A stretch of DNA of 64,000 bases from positions 186,001 through 250,000 of the forward strand of contig NZ_SBIP01000001.1 in assembly GCF_004053875.1 (NCBI RefSeq). The letters are read 5' to 3'. This DNA is from Neorhizobium lilium. Lineage in GTDB: Bacteria; Pseudomonadota; Alphaproteobacteria; Rhizobiales; Rhizobiaceae. Made by a program: the position numbers and the translations under genes. The notes beneath the pieces are model-generated. The model was not told the DNA's origin. It searched no databases and saw only the letters and a list, made by a program, of their open reading frames with translations. This document shows positions 41,800-51,216 of this stretch, in pieces (positions within the stretch are counted from its first letter, which is position 1; each line of letters opens with the position of its first letter).

Positions 41800-42925
41800 T
41801 CTTTCCAGCACATCCCTTCCAGACGAGAACATGACGACAGGCCGCAGCCTGTTCCAGCTCGCTTTCATCCGCTTCCGCCGCAACACGGCCGCCATGGCCG
41901 GCTGTGTCATGATGCTGTTGATCGCGCTGTTTTCCTACATCGGCCCGCTGTTTTCGCCACATGCCTATGATCAGGTCTTCTCCTCCTATGTGACCATTCC
42001 GCCGAGCCTCGAAGCGCGGCCGGACGAATCTGCGCTGAGAGGCGCCATCGAAGGCGTGGCCGGCCGGGCGAAGGTGAAGCTCGACAGCTTCGAGGTAAGC
42101 GGCCGGTCTTTTACCGCCACCATCAGCGCAGACGCCCCGATCGATCCGCGTGCGACACGCTATTTCGACCGCGCCAACGAGTTTCGCGACACCAAGGTGG
42201 TGACTGCCGAAAACGAGGGCCGCATCCTCAAGGTGGCAGGCCAGCTTAACCGGGAGTATTTCCCCTTCGGCACAGATCCGAATGGCCGCGACCTTCTGGC
42301 CCGCGTCATGCTCGGCGGTCAGATCTCGATTGCCGTCGGAGTGCTTGCAAGCCTCGTATCGCTTGGCATCGGCGTCGTCTATGGGGCGACCTCGGGCTAT
42401 CTCGGCGGCCGCGTGGATAATATTATGATGCGGCTTGTCGAGATCCTCTATTCGCTGCCCTTCGTCTTCCTGGTCGTGGTGCTGGTCGTCTTCTTCGGGC
42501 GCAGCTTCATCCTGATCTTCCTGGTGATCGGCGCGGTGGAGTGGCTGGATATGGCGCGTATCGTTCGCGGTCAGACGCTTGCCCTGAAGCGGCGCGAATT
42601 CGTCGGCGCCGCCCAGGCGCTCGGCCTCAGCGACTGGCAGATCATCCGGCGGCACATCATTCCCAATACGATCGGCCCGGTCATCGTCTTCGTCACGGTC
42701 GTCGTGCCGAAGGTTATCCTGCTGGAAAGCTTCCTGTCCTTCCTCGGCCTCGGCGTCCAGGCGCCGCTGACGAGCTGGGGCGCGCTGATCTCCGAAGGGG
42801 CGAACAACATTCAGTCCGCACCCTGGCTCCTAATCTTCCCCTCCATCTTCTTCGTCGCGACCCTGTTTTCGCTGAATTTCATCGGCGACGGGCTGCGGGA
42901 CGCTCTCGACCCGAGGGACCGATAA
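41792..42925 (+). CDS. Peptide-type ABC transporter permease (OppC-like) with enlarged periplasmic loop
   Basis: 377-residue inner-membrane permease. After the first membrane span (about residues 33-55) there is a soluble stretch of roughly 100 residues (to FGTDPNGRDLLARVMLGG), about 75 longer than in E. coli OppC (302 residues). The rest is standard: GVLASLVSLGIGVVYGATSG and the coupling loop FVGAAQALGLSDWQIIRRHI. The ATG at 41792 lies inside the end of the OppB-like gene. Two nucleotides separate its stop from the fused ATPase gene. Confidence 0.94.
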   Translation: MTDLSSTSLPDENMTTGRSLFQLAFIRFRRNTAAMAGCVMMLLIALFSYIGPLFSPHAYDQVFSSYVTIPPSLEARPDESALRGAIEGVAGRAKVKLDSFEVSGRSFTATISADAPIDPRATRYFDRANEFRDTKVVTAENEGRILKVAGQLNREYFPFGTDPNGRDLLARVMLGGQISIAVGVLASLVSLGIGVVYGATSGYLGGRVDNIMMRLVEILYSLPFVFLVVVLVVFFGRSFILIFLVIGAVEWLDMARIVRGQTLALKRREFVGAAQALGLSDWQIIRRHIIPNTIGPVIVFVTVVVPKVILLESFLSFLGLGVQAPLTSWGALISEGANNIQSAPWLLIFPSIFFVATLFSLNFIGDGLRDALDPRDR

Positions 42926-42927
42926 GC

Positions 42928-44529
42928 ATGACAGACAACAAGCAGACCATTCTGGCCGTTCGAGATCTGAAGGTGGACTTCACGACGCCCGACGGAACGG
43001 TGAATGCCGTGAAGGGCATCGATCTCGACATCCGCACGGGTGAAACATTGGCTGTCGTCGGTGAATCCGGCTCTGGCAAGAGCCAGACCATGATGGCGAT
43101 CATGGGCCTTCTCGCCAAAAATGGCGGGGTGCGCGGTTCTGCCACTTATCGCGGGCAGGAACTCGTCGGCTTGGCCCCGGACCAGCTCAACAAGGTGCGT
43201 GGCGCCAAGGTCACCATGATCTTTCAGGAGCCGATGACGTCGCTCGATCCGCTCTACAAGATCGGGCGGCAGATCGCCGAGCCCATCCTCTATCACCGCG
43301 GCGGCTCCCGGGCCGAGGCGAGGGCTCGGGTGCTGGAACTGCTGGAGCTGGTCGGCATCCCCGAACCGGAGCGGCGGATCGACAGCTATCCGCACGAACT
43401 GTCCGGCGGTCAGCGCCAGCGGGTGATGATCGCCATGGCGCTCGCCAACGAGCCTGACATCCTGATCGCGGACGAGCCTACCACGGCACTCGACGTCACC
43501 ATCCAAGCGCAGATCCTGGCACTGCTGCGTTCGCTTCAGCGGCGGTTTGGCATGGCGATCGTGCTGATCACCCACGACCTTGGCATCGTGCGGCATTTTG
43601 CCGAACGTGTCGTCGTCATGCGGCGCGGCGAACTGGTGGAACAGGGCGCAACGCAGGAGATCTTCGAGCGCCCGCAATCCGACTATACCAAGATGTTACT
43701 GGCGGCCGAGCCGCACGGCCGCAAGGCGCCACCGCCGGAGACGGCCCCGGTCATCCTCGAAGGCCGAAATGTCGTCGTCGATTTCCAGATCGGCGGCGGG
43801 CTCTTTTCGGGCGGCAAGCGCTACTTCCGTGGGGTGGACGGCGTGACCTTGAGGCTGCACGAGGGCCAGACGATCGGCGTCGTCGGCGAATCCGGTTCCG
43901 GCAAGTCAACGCTCGGGCGGGCGCTGTTGCGGCTCATCCACAGCGAGGGCATCTACCGTTTTGGCAGCACCGACATATCCCGCCTCGACCGCAAGCAGAT
44001 GCGGCCGCTGCGCAAGGAAATGCAGCTGGTCTTCCAGGACCCCTACGGCTCTCTGTCGCCGCGCCAGACAGTAGGAGAGGTCATCACGGAAGGCCTTATG
44101 GTGCACGAGCCGGGCCTCAGCCGAGCGGATCGCGATCGTCGGGCCATGGCGGCACTGGAGGAAGTCGGTCTCGACCCTGCCGCGCGCAACCGTTACCCGC
44201 ACGAGTTCTCGGGCGGTCAGCGGCAGCGTATCGCCATTGCCCGTGCAATCATCCTGAAGCCTCGGGTGGTTATCCTCGACGAGCCTACATCGGCGCTCGA
44301 CCGTTCGGTGCAGGGCCAGGTCATCGACCTCCTGCGCACGCTGCAGCAGAGCCACAAGCTCTCCTATATCTTCATCAGCCACGACCTTTCGGTGGTCAGG
44401 GCAATCTCCGATTATCTGGTGGTGATGAAGGACGGCAAGATCGTCGAACAGGGCGACACGCAGGATATCTTCGATGCCCCGCAGGACGCCTATACCAAGG
44501 CCCTGATCGGCGCCGCCTTCAGCATTTGA
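42928..44529 (+). CDS. Fused double ATPase of the peptide-type ABC transporter (OppD-OppF/YejF-like)
   Basis: 533 residues holding two complete ABC domains. Domain 1 (about 5-265): Walker [14 protein letters not shown], signature [17 protein letters not shown]. Domain 2 (about 280-530): Walker [14 protein letters not shown], signature [17 protein letters not shown]. Each ends with the oligopeptide-type C-terminal segment. Start ATG 42928 gives [18 protein letters not shown]. Both sites look catalytically intact. Last gene of the importer operon; its stop is 27 nt from that of the convergent lyase homologue. Confidence 0.95.
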   Translation: MTDNKQTILAVRDLKVDFTTPDGTVNAVKGIDLDIRTGETLAVVGESGSGKSQTMMAIMGLLAKNGGVRGSATYRGQELVGLAPDQLNKVRGAKVTMIFQEPMTSLDPLYKIGRQIAEPILYHRGGSRAEARARVLELLELVGIPEPERRIDSYPHELSGGQRQRVMIAMALANEPDILIADEPTTALDVTIQAQILALLRSLQRRFGMAIVLITHDLGIVRHFAERVVVMRRGELVEQGATQEIFERPQSDYTKMLLAAEPHGRKAPPPETAPVILEGRNVVVDFQIGGGLFSGGKRYFRGVDGVTLRLHEGQTIGVVGESGSGKSTLGRALLRLIHSEGIYRFGSTDISRLDRKQMRPLRKEMQLVFQDPYGSLSPRQTVGEVITEGLMVHEPGLSRADRDRRAMAALEEVGLDPAARNRYPHEFSGGQRQRIAIARAIILKPRVVILDEPTSALDRSVQGQVIDLLRTLQQSHKLSYIFISHDLSVVRAISDYLVVMKDGKIVEQGDTQDIFDAPQDAYTKALIGAAFSI

Positions 44530-44556
44530 GCCACGCCTGCTCGATGCGGAACGCTC

Positions 44557-46050
44557 TCACGCCAGCGGGGGTGGGTCTTCGTGTGCCAGCAGATTGCGGA
44601 GCGACTCCATGTCCGCATGAAGCGGCCGGTCGTCGTCGTAACGGGCAATCCAACCCCGCACCAGATCGCGGATCTCCCTGGTGGCGGGAGCCGCGGTCGC
44701 GCCGGACGCCAGCAGATCCTGGGCCTGCACCGCGGCCATCAGCTCGATGGCGAGGATGTATTCGGCATTATCCAGGATGCCTAGAAGCTTGTTGGCCGCC
44801 GCTGTCGGATGCGCCAGAAAGTCCTCCTGCAGTCCAGAGGTGATGCCGCCATCGGTCGCTGCAGGCGTGGCAAGCCGTCGGTTGTCGTTGACGAGCGCTG
44901 CTGCCGTGTACTGGGCGATCATGAAGCCCGAATGGCTGCCGGCATCCGTTGCCAGGAAGGGCGGCAACCCGCTGACCAGAGGATTGACGAGCCGGTCGAG
45001 TCGGCGCTCGCTCATTGCCGAAATCTGTGCAATCGCAATCGCCAGACTGTCGGCCGCTTGCCCCAATGCCGGCGCCACCGCATGCGCCTCCGACCAGACA
45101 AGAGGATTGTCTGGCGTGCCGGCGACCGCCGGATTGTCCGTGACCGAGGCAAGCTCCTGATCCACGACGCGCCCGGTCTCCGCAAACACGTCCCAGGCTG
45201 CGCCATGGGCATGCGGTACCGAGCGCAGGCTCAGCGCGTCCTGCGTGCGCCGGCCCGCCGCAGCGGCAACAATGCCGCTGCCGGCCAGTCGTCCGCGCAG
45301 CCGGGCACCGACCTTGGCAATGCCCGCAGAAGGGCGAAGCGCGAGCACCCGTTCGTCGAAAGCTGGCATCTGGCAGCCGGCCGCTTCCAGCGTGACGGCC
45401 GCGATGGCATCCGCCCAATCGAGCAAGCGCTCTGCCCGGTGCAGCGCCACGGCGGAAAGCCCGGTCGCGCAGGCCGTGCCGTTGACGAGACTCAATCCCT
45501 CCTTGGCCGCCAGCACCAGCGGCTCCAGGCCGATTGCGGCCAAAGCCTCTCTCCCGCTCATCCGGACGCCCTTCAACCGGGCACTGCCCTCACCGATCAG
45601 CACGAGCGCGGTATGGGCATTGTGGGTGAGATAGCCGGCAGAGCCTTTGGACGGGACATCCGGAATGCAGTCCTGCTCCAGAAACCGTGTCAGGTGCTGG
45701 ATGATCTGCGGCCGCACGCCCGAATGGCCATGCGCGAAATTGGCGATCTGCGCGGCGATCACCGCCCTCACCTCCCGCGCATCGAGCAGAGGCCCGACGC
45801 CGCAGGCATGGCTGAGCACGATGTTACGCGACAGCCGGCTCTGGGCGCTTCGATCCACCACCGTATCCGACAGGGCGCCGACGCCGGTGGTAATGCCGTA
45901 GGCGCGCGTACCGTTTTCGACCAGCGCCTCGACAATCTGCCGGGCCTGCTCCACGCGTTCCCAGGCGGCCGCAGACAGGCCGAGATCTTCTCCCATGGCG
46001 GCGCGCGCGACCTCGCGCCACCGCAATACGTCATCAATTGTGATTGTCAC
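44557..46050 (-). CDS. Histidine/aromatic ammonia-lyase superfamily protein lacking the MIO-forming Ala-Ser-Gly
   Basis: 497 residues with the full HAL/PAL fold pattern: [10 protein letters not shown] (51-60), [14 protein letters not shown] (74-87), NGTACATG (190-197), [35 protein letters not shown] and TSGLQED. The MIO site, KGSVGASGDL in HutH, reads [10 protein letters not shown]: Tyr140-Leu141-Thr142 replace Ala-Ser-Gly, so the electrophilic MIO cofactor cannot form. The known MIO-less enzyme of this fold is ergothionase, which eliminates trimethylamine from ergothioneine; a related beta-elimination is my inference. GTG start 46050 overlaps the ABC ATPase stop (GTGA). Confidence 0.9.
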   Translation of the reverse strand: MTITIDDVLRWREVARAAMGEDLGLSAAAWERVEQARQIVEALVENGTRAYGITTGVGALSDTVVDRSAQSRLSRNIVLSHACGVGPLLDAREVRAVIAAQIANFAHGHSGVRPQIIQHLTRFLEQDCIPDVPSKGSAGYLTHNAHTALVLIGEGSARLKGVRMSGREALAAIGLEPLVLAAKEGLSLVNGTACATGLSAVALHRAERLLDWADAIAAVTLEAAGCQMPAFDERVLALRPSAGIAKVGARLRGRLAGSGIVAAAAGRRTQDALSLRSVPHAHGAAWDVFAETGRVVDQELASVTDNPAVAGTPDNPLVWSEAHAVAPALGQAADSLAIAIAQISAMSERRLDRLVNPLVSGLPPFLATDAGSHSGFMIAQYTAAALVNDNRRLATPAATDGGITSGLQEDFLAHPTAAANKLLGILDNAEYILAIELMAAVQAQDLLASGATAAPATREIRDLVRGWIARYDDDRPLHADMESLRNLLAHEDPPPLA

Positions 46051-46823
46051 TGCTGATTTCCGAAATGGCCGATGAACTGGCGAAAGGCCGGAGAGGCGCC
46101 TACCCCGAACATATCATCCGGCGAACCGCTGCTATCGATGACGCCCTCCCGCATGAAGACGACGCGGTTGGAAACATTGCGGGCAAAGCTCATTTCGTGC
46201 GTGACGACCAGCATGGTCATGCCTTCTTCGGCCAGCGCCCGCATCACCCGCAGGACCTCGCCCACAAGTTCCGGATCGAGCGCGGAGGTCGGCTCGTCGA
46301 ACAGCATGACCTTCGGCTTCATCGCCAGTGCCCGGGCGATCGCCGCCCTTTGCTGCTGCCCCCCGGACAGATGAGCGGGATAGGCGTGGCGCTTGTCGGC
46401 AATCCCCACTTTTGCCAGCAGTTCCTCCGCATCGGCAATGCAATCCGCCTTCGGCCGCTTCAGGACATGCAGCGGCCCCTCGATGACATTCTGCAGGATG
46501 GTCATATGAGACCATAGATTGAAGCCCTGGAACACCATGCCGAGTTCCGAGCGGATGTGATCGACCTGACGGCGGCTTGCCGGCTTGCTGCCTGTCTTCG
46601 AATGGATCATGCGAATCTGTTCGCTATCCACCCAGACCTCGCCATCGCTCGGCGTTTCCAGAAGGTTGATGCAGCGCAAGAAGGTAGATTTGCCCGATCC
46701 CGAAGCGCCGAGCAGGGAGATGACGTCGCCATCCTGCGCATCGAGCGAGATGCCTTTGAGGACTTCATGCGTACCGAAGCTCTTGCGCAGGTTGCGAACG
46801 GAAAGACGAGTGACGCCTGGCAT
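46047..46823 (-). CDS. Polar amino-acid ABC transporter ATPase (HisP/GlnQ-type)
   Basis: 258-residue ATPase. Walker [16 protein letters not shown], the HisP-type insertion with [20 protein letters not shown], signature [13 protein letters not shown], Walker [21 protein letters not shown], switch His [13 protein letters not shown]. This longer HisP form is typical of histidine, opine and related amino-acid importers in Rhizobiaceae. Starts 15 nt after the permease gene and overlaps the start of the MIO-less lyase homologue. Confidence 0.95.
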   Translation of the reverse strand: MPGVTRLSVRNLRKSFGTHEVLKGISLDAQDGDVISLLGASGSGKSTFLRCINLLETPSDGEVWVDSEQIRMIHSKTGSKPASRRQVDHIRSELGMVFQGFNLWSHMTILQNVIEGPLHVLKRPKADCIADAEELLAKVGIADKRHAYPAHLSGGQQQRAAIARALAMKPKVMLFDEPTSALDPELVGEVLRVMRALAEEGMTMLVVTHEMSFARNVSNRVVFMREGVIDSSGSPDDMFGVGASPAFRQFIGHFGNQQ

Positions 46824-46838
46824 GGTGGCAAGCTCCTG

Positions 46839-47543
46839 TCAGGCGCGCAAGGGCGCCGCATAGGGGCGCCGGTGTCGCGAAAGGGAATATTCGAGCAGGC
46901 TCATCGCCTGCAGGATGATGAAGTTCAGCACGAGATAGATCAGTGCCGCGCACAGGAAGACCTCCATGGTGCGGTAGGTCTGCGAAATCAGCCGCTGGGC
47001 GACACCCGTCACCTCCCAGACCGTCACGAGGCTCGCAAGGGCAGTCGATTTCATCATCAGCACGATCTCGGTGGAATAGGCCGGCAGCGCATGACGGAAG
47101 GCGATGGGCGCGATGATCCGGCGCACCAGCAGAAAGCCGGACATGCCGACGGAACGCGCCGCCTCGATCTCCTTGGTCGAAACGGCACGAATACCGCCGC
47201 GGAAGATCTCCGCCGAATATCCAGCCGTACAAAGCGCAAGCGACAGCACCGCGCAGACCATGGGCTCACGCAGGAAAGGCCAGAGGAACGAGTACCGGAT
47301 CACCCCGAACTGTCCGAGACCGTAGAAGACCAGGAACATCTGGATGAGCAGCGGAGAGCCGCGAAAGACGAAGATATAGGCCTTGGCAAAGCCGGTGAGA
47401 AACCAGTTACCGCTGACCCGCATGGCGGTGATGACAAGAGCGAGCAGGGCGCCGGACAGGATCGACAACGAAAACAGGATGAGGGTCGTCGGGACGGCCT
47501 TGATCAGCGTTACCATGGTGGAGGATAGGAAGGCGAAATCCAT
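46839..47543 (-). CDS. Polar amino-acid ABC transporter permease (HisM-type)
   Basis: 234 residues from the ATG at 47543 (MDFAFLSSTMVTLIKAVPTT), chosen because GAGGA lies five bases upstream; a TTG at 47555 in a TTGA overlap is the alternative. Five hydrophobic segments with the coupling loop KEIEAARSVGMSGFLLVRRI near residue 130. Pairs with the next permease upstream to form the channel. Confidence 0.93.
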   Translation of the reverse strand: MDFAFLSSTMVTLIKAVPTTLILFSLSILSGALLALVITAMRVSGNWFLTGFAKAYIFVFRGSPLLIQMFLVFYGLGQFGVIRYSFLWPFLREPMVCAVLSLALCTAGYSAEIFRGGIRAVSTKEIEAARSVGMSGFLLVRRIIAPIAFRHALPAYSTEIVLMMKSTALASLVTVWEVTGVAQRLISQTYRTMEVFLCAALIYLVLNFIILQAMSLLEYSLSRHRRPYAAPLRA

Positions 47544-47551
47544 GGTCGTCC

Positions 47552-48277
47552 TCAAGCCCGGCCGATAGTGGCGCCGGACATGCTGCGGTTTGCCCGCCGC
47601 TCCGCACCGTTGAAGACCCGGTCCGACAGGCTGGTCAGAACCAGGTAAAGCGCGCCGCCCACGATGTAGAACAGGAAATACTGGCGCGTGGAACCGGAGG
47701 CGATTTGGCTGGCACGCATCAGTTCCACGAGGCCGGTCACAGAGACGAGCGCCGAATCCTTGAGGCTGAGCTGCCAGACATTGCCGAGGCCGGGAATGGC
47801 GAAGCGCAGAACTTGCGGCATGATGATCCGGCGGAACCGTAAGCCGCGGTTCATGCCGATGGCAAGCGCCGCCTCGATCTCGCCGCGCGGGATGGCATGA
47901 TAGGCGCCGCGGAAGACCTCTGCCTGATAGGCACCGGAAATGATTCCGACTGCCAACGCGCCGGCTGCAAAGGACGGCAGTCCCAGGAACCCGTCATAGC
48001 CCAGCCACTGGCCGATTGCCGTAATGCCGGAGGATCCGCCGAAATAGATGAGATAGATGATCAGCAGTTCCGGCACGCCCCGGAACACCGTGGTGTAGAC
48101 ATGCCCCACAAATCGCAGGCTGCGGCTGTGCGAAAGCTTGGCGGCAGCAATGGCCGTTCCAAGCACCGCGCCGATGGCGAGCGCGGTTGCCGTGACGGCA
48201 AGCGTCGTCACGGTTGCGAGGAGCAGATATGCCCCCCAGCCTTTCTGGCCCATGCCCAGCAGTTCCAGCAATGCCAT
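47552..48277 (-). CDS. Polar amino-acid ABC transporter permease (HisQ-type)
   Basis: 241-residue permease, five hydrophobic segments, with FRGVPELLIIYLIYFGG near residue 65 and the coupling loop GEIEAALAIGMNRGLRFRRI near 132. Starts 91 nt after the binding-protein gene, with a strong hairpin in the gap, and ends 8 nt before the HisM-type start. Confidence 0.94.
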   Translation of the reverse strand: MALLELLGMGQKGWGAYLLLATVTTLAVTATALAIGAVLGTAIAAAKLSHSRSLRFVGHVYTTVFRGVPELLIIYLIYFGGSSGITAIGQWLGYDGFLGLPSFAAGALAVGIISGAYQAEVFRGAYHAIPRGEIEAALAIGMNRGLRFRRIIMPQVLRFAIPGLGNVWQLSLKDSALVSVTGLVELMRASQIASGSTRQYFLFYIVGGALYLVLTSLSDRVFNGAERRANRSMSGATIGRA

Positions 48278-48322
48278 TACAACTGTTCCAGTCCCGCCGA
48301 CAGCATGCCGGCATTGGCCGCC

Positions 48323-48353
48323 TGAGGATCAGCCGGCGGAGCCGGCCTCCTCA
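48323..48353. other. Intercistronic hairpin after amino-acid binding-protein gene
   Basis: TGAGGA (48323-48328) pairs with TCCTCA (48348-48353), and inside GCCGGC (48332-48337) pairs with GCCGGC (48341-48346) around a GGA loop. It is the strongest of the post-binding-protein hairpins in the window and lies 15 nt after the stop codon on the transcribed strand. Confidence 0.55.
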
Positions 48354-48368
48354 TCGGGGCGCCGCATC

Positions 48369-49205
48369 TCACTTGGGGCTGACGTCGACCTTGAACCACT
48401 TCATGGAGAGGTTCTTGACGGTGCCATCGGCAAGCGCAGACTTGATGGCGGCACTGAACTTGTCACGCAGATCCGTATCCGCCTTGCGAATGCCAAGGCC
48501 TTCGCCCTCGCCCCAGATGGAACCAACGACTTCCGGCCCGGTGAAGACAAGTGCGCCGCCGGCCGCCTCGAAGGCATTATTGAAATAGACGGCGTCGTCG
48601 AATCCGAGATCGATGCGCCCGTTCTGGAGATCGAGATCACGGTCGGCGCCGGTCTTGTATTCACGGACTTCGGCAATGCTGCCAAAATTGTCATAGACGA
48701 ACTTGGCATAGACGGTGGCGGCCTGGATGCCGATCGTCTTGCCCTTGAAGGCCGCCTTCAGCGCCTCGATCTCCTTGACGCCCGTCTGCCCGGGCTTCAT
48801 TTCCACGGTCGCCCCTGTGCCGGCTGCATCGGCAAGCGGGCTCCCCTTGGCCGTGGCGAAGGCGGCGGGCGTGGCGGCGTAGGGCACCGTGAAATCTATG
48901 ACCTGCTTGCGTTCGTCCGTGATCGACAGGGCATCCATGATGACGTCGAACTTGCCGGCATTCAGCGCGGGGATCATGCCGTCCCAGTCAGAGGCGACCA
49001 GCTTGCACTCGATCTTGGCGCGTTCGCACAAGATCTTGGCCAGCTCCGGTTCGAAGCCGCCAAGTGTACCGTCGGCATTGGTGAGGTTCCAGGGCGCGTA
49101 GGCGCCTTCGAGCGTGATGGTGGCGCTCTTCCAGTCCTTGGCGGAGGCGGGTGCCACGGCCAGCACTGCGAGCAGGCCCGAGAACGCGATCTTCTTGAAA
49201 TCCAT
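48369..49205 (-). CDS. Polar amino-acid ABC transporter binding protein
   Basis: 278-residue periplasmic family-3 binding protein. Signal peptide about residues 1-22 (DFKKIAFSGLLAVLAVAPAS, cleaved before KDWKSATITLEGAYAPWN). Family motifs: GGFEPELAKILCERAKIECK, DGMIPALNAGKFDVIMDALS and ITDERKQVIDFTVPYAA. ATG 49205 follows AAAGGGGA; longer readings upstream lack a signal peptide. First gene of the importer that ends in the MIO-less lyase homologue. EGAYAPWN replaces the usual EGAYPPF, similar to octopine/nopaline-type binding proteins. Confidence 0.94.
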   Translation of the reverse strand: MDFKKIAFSGLLAVLAVAPASAKDWKSATITLEGAYAPWNLTNADGTLGGFEPELAKILCERAKIECKLVASDWDGMIPALNAGKFDVIMDALSITDERKQVIDFTVPYAATPAAFATAKGSPLADAAGTGATVEMKPGQTGVKEIEALKAAFKGKTIGIQAATVYAKFVYDNFGSIAEVREYKTGADRDLDLQNGRIDLGFDDAVYFNNAFEAAGGALVFTGPEVVGSIWGEGEGLGIRKADTDLRDKFSAAIKSALADGTVKNLSMKWFKVDVSPK

Positions 49206-49395
49206 GTCTGAAATCCCCTTTGAAACTGGCTGACCCGCCATTGCCGATCTTCGCTGGCTCGGTAGCGTCCCCTGCCCTGCGACAGGATTGGAGTGGCAAC
49301 AATAGGAGACATTATGGGATATGCAAGCGCTCCTGTCACTTTTGAAGGCGTCTTGTCTTGGCGCAAAAAGAATAGGCAGATCGGGAAAAGCCGCA

Positions 49396-50205
49396 TCAGG
49401 CGATCTGCGGGTAGCCAAACCTTTCAGCCTCGGTTTCAAACGAAAGCAGCACGTCGTAATCGCTATCAATAAGGTGCGCGAAACCTTCAAGCGCCAGGAT
49501 GTCGCGCGTTGCCGCCAAGCTCGACTCGAGAATGGCGGCATCGAGGGCTGCGCGCAGCACATGTACGTCCTGATCGGACGCCGTGCCACGCGTGATGAAC
49601 GGAAGACCGGGTCCTTCAGCCGTCTGCGCGATCACTACAATATTCCTTAGCCTCTCCGGCGCGAAGCGCTGCATGTGGCCATAGGTGATGCAGTCGATGG
49701 CGGCGCAGTCGGCGCGGCCGTCTGCCACTGCGGCAATGCTCTCGACGTGGCCGCCTGTCTGGACGACACGACCGAAGAAACGGGAGCCGCCGGCAATGGG
49801 GGCAATGGCGGCGCGGAACAGGTTCATACCGGAATTGCTGTCGGGGGTATTGACCGCTGCGGTCAGTCCACGCAGGTCTTCGAGGGAAGAGATGGCTGCC
49901 GCCTTCCTGGTTATGATGAAACTGCGCATAGAGGGACTGGCGCATCCGGGATAGCTGTAGCAGGGCGTCGCCACCAGCCGCACCCGGTTGCGCAGGCTCT
50001 TCACATAGGGAAAGCCGCAGGTCTGGGCGAGCAGGAGGTTCGGTTGCATCCAGGCGTCATTATAGCCGAACTGCCGGTCCAGTTCGTCCGGAACATCCCT
50101 GCTCCCCTCGCGGCGCAGGAAATCCCGCAGGAAGCACCAGAGCTTAGTCGTCGCCTCCGCAACCGGTTCCGGCGTCACATACATGGCAAGGTTTGCGATC
50201 TGCAC
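49396..50205 (-). CDS. PhnD-like (phosphate/phosphonate-type) binding-fold protein without signal peptide
   Basis: 269 residues with the COG3221 PhnD-like binding-protein fold: FGYNDAWMQPNLLLAQTCGF near residue 47, SFIITRKAAAISSLEDLRGL near 95, NTPDSNSGMNLFRAAIAPIA and GRADCAAIDCITYG. No signal peptide is visible, so the protein is probably cytosolic, unlike transport PhnD proteins. The start is GTG 50205 (MQIANLAMYVTPEP) behind AAGGG; ATG 50184 is an alternative. It is 190 nt upstream of the amino-acid importer on the same strand. A ligand-sensing or enzymatic role is unknown. Confidence 0.75.
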   Translation of the reverse strand: MQIANLAMYVTPEPVAEATTKLWCFLRDFLRREGSRDVPDELDRQFGYNDAWMQPNLLLAQTCGFPYVKSLRNRVRLVATPCYSYPGCASPSMRSFIITRKAAAISSLEDLRGLTAAVNTPDSNSGMNLFRAAIAPIAGGSRFFGRVVQTGGHVESIAAVADGRADCAAIDCITYGHMQRFAPERLRNIVVIAQTAEGPGLPFITRGTASDQDVHVLRAALDAAILESSLAATRDILALEGFAHLIDSDYDVLLSFETEAERFGYPQIA

Positions 50206-50268
50206 CTGCGGCCCTTCATTCGCGTCGTATCCCTCCTTAAATCTTCTGCGCCATTCCGCAACCGGGAC

Positions 50269-51129
50269 CTATCGTCCATATCTCCGGGCACCGACGACGC
50301 AGAGGATGACGGCCGCGGTCGCCGCCAGCATGATCGGCGTCACCGGCTCGTGCAACAGGGTCGCCGCCAGTGCAAGCCCGAAGAAAGGCTGCAGCAATTG
50401 CAGTTGGCCGACCGTGGCGATGCCACCAAGTGCAAGGCCGCGATACCAGAAGATGAAGCCGATCAGCATGCTGAAGACGGAGACATAGCCAAGGCCCAAC
50501 CAGGCCGGAGCTTCCACGCCGGAAAAGCTGGCAGGCATAGTAAAAAGCGATGCGACAAGCGTCGCCGGCAGCGCCAGCACCAGCGCCCAGGAGATGACCT
50601 GCCAGCCGCCGAGCCTGCGTGACAGCTGGGCGCCTTCCGCATAGCCAAGGCCACAAACGACGACCGCTGCCAGCATCAGTCCGTCGCCGATCGGCGATGC
50701 CCGAAGGTCTTGAAGCGCCGCAAAGCCCACGACCAGCAGGCTGCCTAGCAAAGAGAACAGCCAGAACGCGCGTTTGGGCCGCTCGCCGCCGCGCAAGACG
50801 CCGAAAATGGCGGTCGCCAGCGGCAGGAGCCCGATGAAGACCATGGAGTGAGCGGAGCTTACCTGCTTCAGCGCCAAGGCAGTCAGCAGCGGAAAGCCGA
50901 TGACCACGCCCATCGCGACCACGGCGAGCGAGATCATATCTTGCCAGGCTGGGCGCTTTTCTCTGAAAGCCAGGAGCAGGACAACAGCCAACAGCCCCGC
51001 AATGGCCGCCCGTGCCACTGTCAGGAATACCGGATCGAACTGCATGACGGCCACCCGCGTCGCCGGCAGCGATCCGCTGAAGATCAGAACTCCGATGAAA
51101 CCGCTGATCCATCCCGCCGTCCGGTCCAT
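50269..51129 (-). CDS. EamA/DMT-family transporter
   Basis: 286-residue inner-membrane transporter with ten hydrophobic segments forming two EamA repeats (about residues 8-135 and 148-280). The drug/metabolite superfamily mostly exports amino acids or metabolites. N-terminus MDRTAGWISGFIGVLIFSGS. Divergently transcribed from a MocR-type regulator 87 nt away, an arrangement common for such exporters, so that regulator probably controls it. It ends 63 nt from the PhnD-like gene on the same strand. Confidence 0.92.
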   Translation of the reverse strand: MDRTAGWISGFIGVLIFSGSLPATRVAVMQFDPVFLTVARAAIAGLLAVVLLLAFREKRPAWQDMISLAVVAMGVVIGFPLLTALALKQVSSAHSMVFIGLLPLATAIFGVLRGGERPKRAFWLFSLLGSLLVVGFAALQDLRASPIGDGLMLAAVVVCGLGYAEGAQLSRRLGGWQVISWALVLALPATLVASLFTMPASFSGVEAPAWLGLGYVSVFSMLIGFIFWYRGLALGGIATVGQLQLLQPFFGLALAATLLHEPVTPIMLAATAAVILCVVGARRYGR

Positions 51130-51216
51130 GATGCAATTCCCTTGATGCTGTCTGCCTTATGAAGCCAGAGCCATGGCGTCGCCAGCCACGGTCTGGTACG
51201 GTTTCGATAAACTGTT

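Noticed and set aside
40822..41910. 362-codon minus-strand open reading
   Set aside because: Antisense to the OppB-like permease; no domain or ribosome site.
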